Shown piece after piece: positions 55,615 through 62,881 of a stretch of DNA of 62,881 nt. The stretch's first letter is position 1. Each line of letters opens with the position of its first letter. Origin of the DNA: Lusitaniella coriacea LEGE 07157. GTDB lineage: Bacteria; Cyanobacteriota; Cyanobacteriia; Cyanobacteriales; Spirulinaceae. Location: assembly GCF_015207425.1 (NCBI RefSeq), contig NZ_JADEWZ010000030.1:1-62881 (forward strand), written 5' to 3'. Position numbers and translations under genes: made by a program. The notes below the pieces were generated by a model. That model was not told the DNA's origin. It worked only from the letters and a program-made list of their open reading frames with translations, and did no database searches.

Positions 55615-56898
55615 ATGACTGCCATCACAGACGCGATCGCGAAACTTTTTTATAGCTTAGAGTTAACACAAAAAAGACAAGCGACCGGAAAACTCATTAT
55701 CCGACTGAACGAATCTTCATCAGAAACTTGGCAGATATATGTGTATTTGGGGCGCATCGTTTGGGTAACAGGGGGTAAGCATCCCATACGGCGATGGATT
55801 CGCGCAATGAAACAGCACAGTCCCCATCTCCTCAAACCCGAATGGTTGAGTAAAACCGCCCAAAAAAGGCAAGGGAATTTGAAGCAGAACCAATCCTATT
55901 GGGAAGTTCAAATTCTCGCAGAAGCTTACCATCACGGAGAGATCGATACCGTTCAAGGGAAAGCTATTATTCAAAACTACTTTCAGGAAATTTGCTTGAG
56001 TTTTGTCGGAAAAACAACGCTCAAAATAACTTGGACTGCCCTCACAGTTAACGAATTGCCCCAACAATTTATATGGCTGTATGTGGATAGAGCAATTGAA
56101 GCAACCTCCATTGAATGTGAAGAATGGCGCAGTCTCTTTTCTGAAAAAGTCGCAGGATTCACAGCAAGCAATTTACCCAATCTCGCGCCTGTTATCCGGC
56201 AAGATGAACAGTTACGGGTAAAAGTTTCCCCAAATGCCTATCGGGTTCTCAAGCAAGGATTGAATGGGAAAAATACTTTTTTAGATTTAGCCCTGCAATT
56301 CAAAAAACCGATCGCGCTAACAATCCACTCCTTGTTGCCGTTCATCAAAAACGAGATTATTATTACCCAAGAAGTCTCCGATTGGGCGTTCCCGAATCCT
56401 CAGAGTCCTCCCGCACCAAAATTAAACGCTCCTAGGGTTCCTCTCGCAACCGCACAGCAAGCGTTCAATAAGATCAAAATTGCCTGTGTTGACGATAGCC
56501 CTTTGGTGGGCAAGCAAATTGAAGCAATTCTTAAACCGTTGGGATACGAAATTATTCATATTCTCAACCCTCTCCAAGGCATCAGCACTCTATTGCAGCA
56601 AAAACCTCAGTTGATTTTTCTCGACTTGGTAATGCCGAGTACGAATGGGTACGAACTCTGTTCGTTTTTACGCAAGACATCGGGATTTCGTACCACTCCC
56701 ATTATCATTCTCACGGGACAGGATGGCGTTTTCGACCGCCTGAAAGCCAAAGTCGTTGGCAGCACTGACTTTGTGGGCAAACCTCCCAGTCGAGAAAAAA
56801 TCTTGCCTCTCGTTCAAAAGTACCTCGAACCTCAAAAGTCCGCACCTCAACAAGTTCAACCGCCTTTTAAACCCATCACTAAACCCGCACTACCGTAA
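55615..56898 (+). CDS. PatA/PixG-like response regulator (PATAN-REC), copy 2
   Basis: Same architecture as the preceding gene: PATAN domain (KRQATGKLIIRLNESSSETW, GRIVWVTGGKHPIRRWIR), linker and receiver with Asp337 in LIFLDLVMPSTNGYEL. The receiver DNA is very close to copy 1, including a stretch coding for LVMPSTNGYELCSFLRKTS; the N-terminal halves have diverged more. This indicates tandem duplication. It ends 80 bases before the CheY gene. Its C-terminal tail is proline-rich. Confidence 0.88.
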   Translation: MTAITDAIAKLFYSLELTQKRQATGKLIIRLNESSSETWQIYVYLGRIVWVTGGKHPIRRWIRAMKQHSPHLLKPEWLSKTAQKRQGNLKQNQSYWEVQILAEAYHHGEIDTVQGKAIIQNYFQEICLSFVGKTTLKITWTALTVNELPQQFIWLYVDRAIEATSIECEEWRSLFSEKVAGFTASNLPNLAPVIRQDEQLRVKVSPNAYRVLKQGLNGKNTFLDLALQFKKPIALTIHSLLPFIKNEIIITQEVSDWAFPNPQSPPAPKLNAPRVPLATAQQAFNKIKIACVDDSPLVGKQIEAILKPLGYEIIHILNPLQGISTLLQQKPQLIFLDLVMPSTNGYELCSFLRKTSGFRTTPIIILTGQDGVFDRLKAKVVGSTDFVGKPPSREKILPLVQKYLEPQKSAPQQVQPPFKPITKPALP

Positions 56899-56978
56899 AC
56901 GTGCAATAGAGGGGGAAAGATTCTATAAGAAAATAACTTTATATTCCAACATTGTTGGGTCGCGAAGGAATAAAAAAA

Positions 56979-57344
56979 ATGGCAGTCGTTTTAATTGTAG
57001 AAGACACATTGACCGAAGCAGAAATCATTGGTTTGACGTTGCAAAAAGCGGGTTTTGAAACCATACGAGCAACCAGTAGCGAGCAGGCAAAAATGAAACT
57101 CGCTCAACAAAAACCCGATCTGATTCTTTTGGATGTGGTTTTGCCGGGGGAAAGTGGCTTTGAGCTATGTCGGGAGTTGAAAGGGGAACCAGAGACGCAA
57201 AATATTCCGGTGGTGATGTGTTCGACCAAAGATAGTGAAATGGACAAGTTTTGGGGGATGAAACAGGGTGCGGCTTCTTACCTGATTAAACCCATTGTCC
57301 CCGATGAATTAGTGCGCACCGTTCAATTGCTCGTTCGAGGTTAA
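56979..57344 (+). CDS. pixH: CheY-type single-domain response regulator (PixH-like)
   Basis: Stand-alone receiver of 121 residues: acidic pair in LIVEDTLTEAE, phospho-acceptor Asp52 in LILLDVVLPGESGFEL and Lys in SYLIKPI. The ATG at 56979 has AAGGA nine bases upstream; the frame is open further to 56952. Gene order after two PatA-like genes and before CheW and MCP genes matches pixH; the symbol is by that analogy. Confidence 0.85.
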   Translation: MAVVLIVEDTLTEAEIIGLTLQKAGFETIRATSSEQAKMKLAQQKPDLILLDVVLPGESGFELCRELKGEPETQNIPVVMCSTKDSEMDKFWGMKQGAASYLIKPIVPDELVRTVQLLVRG

Positions 57345-57349
57345 ATTCG

Positions 57350-57838
57350 ATGAATGCTGAGACTTCGACTTCACAATCAACCCAACAGTTTTTACGCTTT
57401 CGCTTGCCCAGAGGCGTTCGCGGGATGTTGCCCATGCAACAGTTAACGGAAATTTTGAATCTGCGGATTCATCAAATCGTCCCGATTCCTGACGTTCATT
57501 CGTCAGTTCTGGGGGTTTGTAATTGGCGAGGGGAGGTGTTATGGCTGGCAGATTTGGGGGATTTATTGGGGTTTGAACCGCTTTATGTCCAAAACTTGCG
57601 TCGGAGTCAAAGTCAAGTGAGTGCGATTGTTGCACGGGATGGCGATCGCGCGGTGGGATTGGTTGTGGCACAAGTGGAGGAAATGGTGTGGTGCGAAACC
57701 GCTCGCATTCAAGCACCGACTGAATCTTTAGTGTCGCCCAAACTCGCACCCTGCTTGCGGGGGTATTGGTTGGAAGACGATCGCGAAACGGTTCTCGTTC
57801 TGGATGGGGAAGCCGCGATCGCGCAATTTAACGTTTGA
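57350..57838 (+). CDS. pixI: CheW-type coupling protein (PixI-like)
   Basis: A 162-residue CheW domain: [19 protein letters not shown] at the start, [21 protein letters not shown] near 53-73 and a C-terminal [12 protein letters not shown]. It would link the MCP to a CheA kinase. The ATG lies 5 bases after the cheY stop, with GAGG inside the end of cheY, so translation is coupled. Symbol by position in the pix order. Confidence 0.88.
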   Translation: MNAETSTSQSTQQFLRFRLPRGVRGMLPMQQLTEILNLRIHQIVPIPDVHSSVLGVCNWRGEVLWLADLGDLLGFEPLYVQNLRRSQSQVSAIVARDGDRAVGLVVAQVEEMVWCETARIQAPTESLVSPKLAPCLRGYWLEDDRETVLVLDGEAAIAQFNV

Positions 57839-57888
57839 GTCTCGCACGATATTTTCTGCTCTACCAATTTTATTACAAGGAAACGCTC

Positions 57889-60800
57889 ATGGTTTTGAAT
57901 AAAAAACGCCCGGATGCTGCGGATAACAACTCACCTCAAATCGATCCAGCGATCCAAAAAATGGCTCAACAGCAACAGTTGGGTAATGGAAATGGGAACG
58001 GGAACGGGAACGGGAATAATGCAACCCTAACGGTTCAATCGGAAACACAACCCACCCCACTCCCTCGAAAAAAAAGAGGAAAAATTCGGGGAATGAAATT
58101 GAGCGAACGGGTGAAGACGTTTTTGTTCGCGATCGCGCTAGGGGTGCTTCCCGTTGCTGCTATTGGTACGGTAGCGGGGTTTGTGGCGCAGCGTTCTGTC
58201 ACCCAAGAAGTTGCCGCAACCGAAGAAAAACGGGCGAAAAATATTGCAGAACAACTGAATGCCTTCCTCGCCGAACGCTACGGCGATGTGGAAAGTTTAG
58301 CGGCTCAACTCATCGCGAGCAATCCCACGCCCGCCGCAACTGCGCCAAACCAGCAGCAAATTCTGGCACAATTCCTCGCAAACTCTCCCTACGAGGGAGT
58401 TGTTATCTTCAACAGCAACGGTCAACCCATTTTGCAAACCCCCGGTTCGGCTTCTGGGAATATTAAAGATCGCGTAGATTTCAAAACCGTCCTCGCAGAA
58501 AACCGCTCTGCCAGCCTTCTCGAAGACTCTTTGCTGTGGGTGAGCGCTCCCGTTCGAGAGAGCAATACGGGACGAACCGTTGCGGTTGTTTCCGCGCGTT
58601 TGCCCCTGGCGCAAGCTGAATTTTTGATGGGGGGCGACGATCGCGCCTGGGGAGAAACCTACGCCCTGTTTAATGGCGCTGGAACCGTTGTCCTGAGCGA
58701 TAGTGAAACGCCACAACCGATCGCGGAACGATTGCCAGAACTTGCCACTCAATCCAATGCCGATACTCTCATTTCTCCCGGTTTAAAGAATGGAATGGCG
58801 CTGCTTCGCAGCATCGGACGGTCAGAAACCTTAGATCGAGAGTACCTCGCTAGCGTTGCTCCAACCACCTCTGGAGAAGGAGAGGGATTAGAGGGCGGCG
58901 TTGTCGTTGCTGCCGATCCCCAAGAAGTAATCAGCGCCCAACAGAACCGCGTCACCTGGATTGCCCTGGCAACGTTGGGGATTGCTGCCTTTTGTAGCGC
59001 GATCGCGCTGTGGCTCTCCAAACGAACCGCAAGACCGATTCAGGAGAGAGTTCGAGAACTGGAAGGGAAACTCAATACCTTAGAAGAGAAGAATAATTTA
59101 AGTGCCGCGCGATCGCAACGCTTGAACGAAATTGTTGCCGATATTCGTCCCCTCCTCAAACAAGAAGAAATCCTCAACACCACCGTCAGCGAACTGCGCT
59201 ACGCCCTGAACACCGATCGCGTGATTGTCTACCGCTTCCACGACGATTGGAACGGCACGATTATCGCCGAATCCGTTGCCACCGGATGGAAAAAAATTCT
59301 GGGAGAAACCGTTCAAGATCCCTTCCGAGAAGGACTGATCGAACGCTATCGCAACGGACGGGTTCGTTCCATGAACGACATTTACGACGAAGGGCTAACC
59401 GATTGCCATAAAGACATCCTCGAAGGCTTCCAAATCCGCGCCAGCATTGTCGCTCCCATCATTCACGAAGATCGGCTCATGGGACTGCTCTGCGCCCACG
59501 AATGCGCCAAAGCACGTAATTGGGCAGAAGAAGACGTAGAATTTTTCAAACAATTTTCTTCCCAACTTGGCTTTATTCTTGAGCGTGCCGCCCTATTACA
59601 ACAACAAACGCGCAGTGCCGAGCGATCGCGCCTCCTCAACGATTTGGTTGCAAGTATGCGCCGTTCCCTCCAGGAAGAAGAAATCCTCAACACCACCGTC
59701 AGCGAACTGCGTTATGCTCTGAACACCGATCGCGTGATTGTCTACCGTTTCCACGACGATTGGAACGGCACGATTATTGCCGAATCCGTCGCCGCCGGAT
59801 GGAAAAAAATCCTGGGAGAAACCGTGCAAGATCCCTTCCGAGAAGGACTGATCGAACGCTATCGCAACGGGCGGGTTCGTTCTATGGACGACATTTACAG
59901 CGAAGGCTTAACCGATTGCCATAAAGACATCCTTGAAGGCTTCCAAATCCGTGCCAGCATTGTCGCACCGATTATTCAAAACGAAAAATTAATTGGGCTG
60001 CTGTGCGCTCACGAATGTTCCGAGGCACGGGACTGGGAAGAAGAAGATGTGGATTTATTCGCCAAACTCGCCACTCAATTGGGATTCGCTCTCGATCAAG
60101 CCGCACTCCTGCGCAAACAAACGAGAAGCGCCGCGCGATCGCGCCTCCTCAACGAACTGGTTGCAAGTATGCGACGCTCCCTCCAAGAAGAGGAAATCCT
60201 CAACATCACCGTCAGCGAACTGCGTTATGCCCTGAACACCGATCGCGCGATTGTGTACCGCTTCCACGACGATTGGAACGGCACGATTATCGCCGAATCC
60301 GTCGCCGCCGGATGGAAAAAAATTCTGGGAGAAACCGTGCAAGATCCCTTCCGAGAAGGACTGATCGAACGCTATCGCAACGGGCGGGTTCGTTCAATGA
60401 ACGACATTTACGGCGAAGGGCTAACCGATTGCCATAAAGACATCCTCGAAGGCTTTCAAATCCGTGCCAGTATTGTTGCACCGATTATTCAAAACGAAAA
60501 ATTAATTGGGCTGCTGTGCGCTCACGAATGTTCCAACGCGCGGGAATGGGAAGAAGAAGATGTGGATTTATTCGCCAAACTCGCCACCCAATTGGGATTC
60601 GCCCTCGATCAAGCCGCACTCTTGCGCAAACAAACCCTCAGTGCCGAACGCTTACTCCGGGCAAACGAACTGGTTGCAAGTATGCGACGCTCCCTTCAGG
60701 AAGAAGAAATCCTCAACACTGCCGTCAGCGAACTGCGTTATGCCTTGAACACCGATCGCGTGATTGTGTACCGCTTCCACGACGATTGGAACGGCACGAT

Positions 60801-62763
60801 TATTGCCGAATCCATTGCAGCCGGATGGCACAAAATCCTGGGGGAAACCGTTCAAGATCCCTTCCGAGAAGGCTTAATCGAGCGCTATCGCAACGGGCGG
60901 GTTCGTTCCATGAACGACATTTACGACGAAGGGCTAACCGATTGCCATAAAGACATCCTCGAAGGCTTCCAAATCCGCGCCAGTATTGTCGCCCCCATCA
61001 TTCAAAACGAAAAATTAATTGGGCTGCTGTGCGCCCACGAATGTTCCAACGCGCGGGAATGGGGCGAAGAAGATATTAACCTTTTTGCCCATCTTGCCAC
61101 TCAATTGGGATTTGCCCTCGATCAAGCCGCACTACTGGAATACACCGAACGCGCGCGCCAAGAAGCTCGTGCCGAAGCCGATGCCAAAACCGAGGAACAG
61201 CGCCTCTCCGCTCGCCAAGCTCAGACGATTAAAGATATCACGCTGCGGATCATTCAATCCCTGAAACTCGAATCTATTCTCAAAATTGCCGTTGACGATA
61301 TTCGCAACGTTCTCCAAGCCGATCGCGTGTTGGTTTATCGCTTTAATAAAGACTGGGTTGGCACCGTGATTGAAGAATCCGTCGATTCCGCATGGCCCAA
61401 AGCCCTTGGAGAGCAAATCAAAGATCCCTGCTTTGCTAAAGAGTATGTCAAAAAATACCAACGGGGTCGCGTGCAAGCCATTGCAGATATCCGCGAGGCA
61501 AATCTCACCGATTGTCACATTCAACAACTCGAAACCTTTGAGGTAAAAGCAAATCTTGTCGCGCCCATTTTAGTGAGCGGTCAACTCCTGGGTTTATTGA
61601 TCGCCCATCAGTGTTCTGGGGTGCGGGATTGGCAACCAACGGAAGTGGAAATGTTTGCTCAACTTGCCTCTCAGGTAGGATTTGCCCTCGATCGCGCGTT
61701 TCTCCTCAAACAAGCAGAAGCCGCACGGAAAAAGGCAGAAGCCCTCTCCACAGAACAACGCCAACAAAAAGAGTTTTTGCAACAGCGCGCCCTCGACTTG
61801 TTGATGGAAGTCGAACCCGTAAGCCAGGGCGACCTCACCGTGCGCGCCAACGTCACCGCCGACGAAATTGGCACGGTCGCGGACTCTTATAATGCCATCC
61901 TGCGCAGTCTGCGGCAGATTGTGGGACAGGTACAAGAAGCTGCCCTTTCCGTGACGCAAACCGCCCAAGGCAATGAAGAATCCGTCAAACAGGTGGCAGT
62001 AGAAGCCCTGCAACAAGCCAGCGCGATCGCAGAAGCCCTCGAACAAATTCAGATCGTCGCTCAAACCAGTGAAGGGGTTGCCCTGCGCGCCAAACAAGCT
62101 GCCCAGAAAGTCAAACTCGCCGATCGCGTGGTTAAAGCGGGAGATGCGGCAATGAACCGCACGGTATCGGGGATTTCCACCATTCGAGAAACCGTTTCTG
62201 AAACCGCCAAGAAAGTCAAACGCCTCGGCGAAGCCTCCCAGAAAATTTCCAAAGTGGTCAACCTGATTGGAGATTTTGCCGCTCAAACCAACCTTCTTGC
62301 ACTCAACGCCGCCATTGAAGCCGCCCGCGCCGGGGAAGAGGGGATGGGCTTTAGCGTCGTCGCCGAAGAAATTCGCGCCCTCGCGCAGCAGTCCACTAAT
62401 GCAACCACCGAAATCGAACAATTGGTAGAGGAAATTCAAACCCAAACCAACGAAGTGGTTTCAGCGATGGAAGCGGGAACCGAACAAGTGGTCGCCGGGA
62501 CGCAATTGGTGGAAGACTCGCGGCAAAAATTAAATCAAATTTCCAATGTGAGTTCCCAAGTGAATCAAATTATTCAGGAAATTGCCCAAGCTGCAACAGA
62601 ACAAACCGACGTGTCCGCAACGGTTAGCCATCGGATTCAGGACGTTGCCGCGATCGCGACTAAAACCTCCAAACAGTCCGAAGACGTTGCCAGTTCTTTC
62701 TCGCACCTCCTTGAGGTTGCCCAAGAACTCCAAGTCAGCGTCGCTAAGTTCAAGGTGAATTAA
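57889..62763 (+). CDS. pixJ: Multi-GAF cyanobacteriochrome chemoreceptor (PixJ-like MCP)
   Basis: A 1624-residue phototaxis-type receptor. Asn/Gly repeat (about 32-45), first membrane helix about 80-102, extracytoplasmic sensor part, second helix about 345-370. Five GAFs follow: GAF1-4 (about 412-1093) repeat every 171 residues and each holds TDCH, with Cys506, 677, 848 and 1019 before His, the bilin-attachment position in cyanobacteriochromes. GAF5 (about 1112-1285) is divergent, has TDCH (Cys1209) and also DPCF (Cys1181), the DXCF motif of blue/green sensors. Then HAMP and an MCP signalling domain with [20 protein letters not shown]. The ATG at 57889 has AAGGAA eight bases upstream. SyPixJ has only two GAFs. 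CheA would be beyond the window. Confidence 0.92.
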   Translation: MVLNKKRPDAADNNSPQIDPAIQKMAQQQQLGNGNGNGNGNGNNATLTVQSETQPTPLPRKKRGKIRGMKLSERVKTFLFAIALGVLPVAAIGTVAGFVAQRSVTQEVAATEEKRAKNIAEQLNAFLAERYGDVESLAAQLIASNPTPAATAPNQQQILAQFLANSPYEGVVIFNSNGQPILQTPGSASGNIKDRVDFKTVLAENRSASLLEDSLLWVSAPVRESNTGRTVAVVSARLPLAQAEFLMGGDDRAWGETYALFNGAGTVVLSDSETPQPIAERLPELATQSNADTLISPGLKNGMALLRSIGRSETLDREYLASVAPTTSGEGEGLEGGVVVAADPQEVISAQQNRVTWIALATLGIAAFCSAIALWLSKRTARPIQERVRELEGKLNTLEEKNNLSAARSQRLNEIVADIRPLLKQEEILNTTVSELRYALNTDRVIVYRFHDDWNGTIIAESVATGWKKILGETVQDPFREGLIERYRNGRVRSMNDIYDEGLTDCHKDILEGFQIRASIVAPIIHEDRLMGLLCAHECAKARNWAEEDVEFFKQFSSQLGFILERAALLQQQTRSAERSRLLNDLVASMRRSLQEEEILNTTVSELRYALNTDRVIVYRFHDDWNGTIIAESVAAGWKKILGETVQDPFREGLIERYRNGRVRSMDDIYSEGLTDCHKDILEGFQIRASIVAPIIQNEKLIGLLCAHECSEARDWEEEDVDLFAKLATQLGFALDQAALLRKQTRSAARSRLLNELVASMRRSLQEEEILNITVSELRYALNTDRAIVYRFHDDWNGTIIAESVAAGWKKILGETVQDPFREGLIERYRNGRVRSMNDIYGEGLTDCHKDILEGFQIRASIVAPIIQNEKLIGLLCAHECSNAREWEEEDVDLFAKLATQLGFALDQAALLRKQTLSAERLLRANELVASMRRSLQEEEILNTAVSELRYALNTDRVIVYRFHDDWNGTIIAESIAAGWHKILGETVQDPFREGLIERYRNGRVRSMNDIYDEGLTDCHKDILEGFQIRASIVAPIIQNEKLIGLLCAHECSNAREWGEEDINLFAHLATQLGFALDQAALLEYTERARQEARAEADAKTEEQRLSARQAQTIKDITLRIIQSLKLESILKIAVDDIRNVLQADRVLVYRFNKDWVGTVIEESVDSAWPKALGEQIKDPCFAKEYVKKYQRGRVQAIADIREANLTDCHIQQLETFEVKANLVAPILVSGQLLGLLIAHQCSGVRDWQPTEVEMFAQLASQVGFALDRAFLLKQAEAARKKAEALSTEQRQQKEFLQQRALDLLMEVEPVSQGDLTVRANVTADEIGTVADSYNAILRSLRQIVGQVQEAALSVTQTAQGNEESVKQVAVEALQQASAIAEALEQIQIVAQTSEGVALRAKQAAQKVKLADRVVKAGDAAMNRTVSGISTIRETVSETAKKVKRLGEASQKISKVVNLIGDFAAQTNLLALNAAIEAARAGEEGMGFSVVAEEIRALAQQSTNATTEIEQLVEEIQTQTNEVVSAMEAGTEQVVAGTQLVEDSRQKLNQISNVSSQVNQIIQEIAQAATEQTDVSATVSHRIQDVAAIATKTSKQSEDVASSFSHLLEVAQELQVSVAKFKVN
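59161..61140 (+). repeat. Four tandem 513-bp GAF-coding units
   Basis: The shared site ATCCTCAACA recurs at 59170, 59683, 60196 and 60709, an exact 513-bp period. Blocks such as GATTGGAACGGCACGATTAT are identical in all four. Units differ by scattered substitutions, mostly silent. The fifth GAF shows no close DNA match. Confidence 0.93.
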
Positions 62764-62881
62764 TCGCGTTCGGGATTAGGGGGTTAGGGTTTGCAATGAG
62801 GCTGTATATCCAGTTACCCCATCTCCGCGTCCCCGCGTCTCCGTGTCTCCGTTTCCTCAAGCTCCCCCAGCTCCCCCAGCC

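Noticed and set aside
59161-61140. Possible assembly artefact in the four-unit GAF array
   Set aside because: Units carry scattered, mostly silent differences and distinct linker codons, so they are not simple copied reads; still worth a long-read check.
61594-62445. Long 283-codon frame antisense to the chemoreceptor gene
   Set aside because: It lies wholly opposite the HAMP and MCP signalling domain, which is clearly coding; Phe/Gly-rich product with no family likeness is the usual shadow of codon bias.

Overview
This window comes from a cyanobacterial chromosome. Evidence: the palindrome GCGATCGC (HIP1) is scattered through most genes, and there are cyanobacterial signature genes: ndhF1 and ndhD1 (photosynthetic NDH-1 complex), btpA (photosystem I biogenesis), a CpcT/CpeT bilin lyase, ycf46, ycf35, and a phototaxis-type chemosensory cluster with cyanobacteriochrome GAF domains. 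The species cannot be fixed from the sequence alone. No rRNA, tRNA or CRISPR array was seen.

Layout. 1-1650: an AT-rich, HIP1-free segment with a 5'-shortened acetyltransferase gene and a T4 Rnl1-type RNA ligase, probably acquired. 1805-12949: mostly core genes (NucA-like nuclease, YihY membrane protein, thrC, DEAD-box helicase, rimO, btpA, VKOR-thioredoxin fusion) ending with a CHASE2-PAS-GGDEF cyclic-di-GMP enzyme. 12950-13807: AT-rich gene-poor stretch with repeats, then a small exported protein. 14121-18932: lipB, ndhF1, ndhD1 and a terminator. 19114-26782: an orphan ABC ATPase, a Tat-exported orthocaspase, a Cu/Zn superoxide dismutase lipoprotein, a Uma2-type nuclease with a heptapeptide-repeat tail, a GAF histidine kinase and a CPBP membrane protease. 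26972-37275: 5-oxoprolinase, histone-deacetylase-like hydrolase, a cNMP-binding protein next to an MFS/HEAT membrane protein, infC and an alpha/beta hydrolase. 37281-37622: the decayed right end of an IS200/IS605-type element (tnpB tail). 37877-42720: a flavoprotein-SelD fusion, then a ribbon-helix-helix protein, ycf46 and ycf35. 42854-53362: bilin lyase, STAS protein, hemF, SRPBCC protein, mrp, rodA, an unknown 577-aa protein, a C-terminal processing protease and a sigma-like protein.

53363-62881 is the most striking part. Two tandem PatA-like (PATAN-REC) regulators are followed by CheY-, CheW- and MCP-type genes in the order of the pixGHIJ phototaxis operon. The MCP carries four nearly identical GAF domains encoded by an exact 513-bp tandem period. 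Each keeps a chromophore-type Cys-His pair. A fifth, divergent GAF carries the DXCF motif of blue/green cyanobacteriochromes. The expected CheA gene would lie just past the right edge.

Two copies of a roughly 100-170 bp dispersed element sit in opposite orientation about 20 kb apart (30654-30758 and 50174-50346); one supplies the C-terminal codons of the deacetylase-like gene. Start codons were moved from the longest possible reading where a better start or ribosome binding site was visible (rimO, ndhF1, orthocaspase, sodC, CPBP protease, 5-oxoprolinase, deacetylase, ycf46, cheY, MCP).
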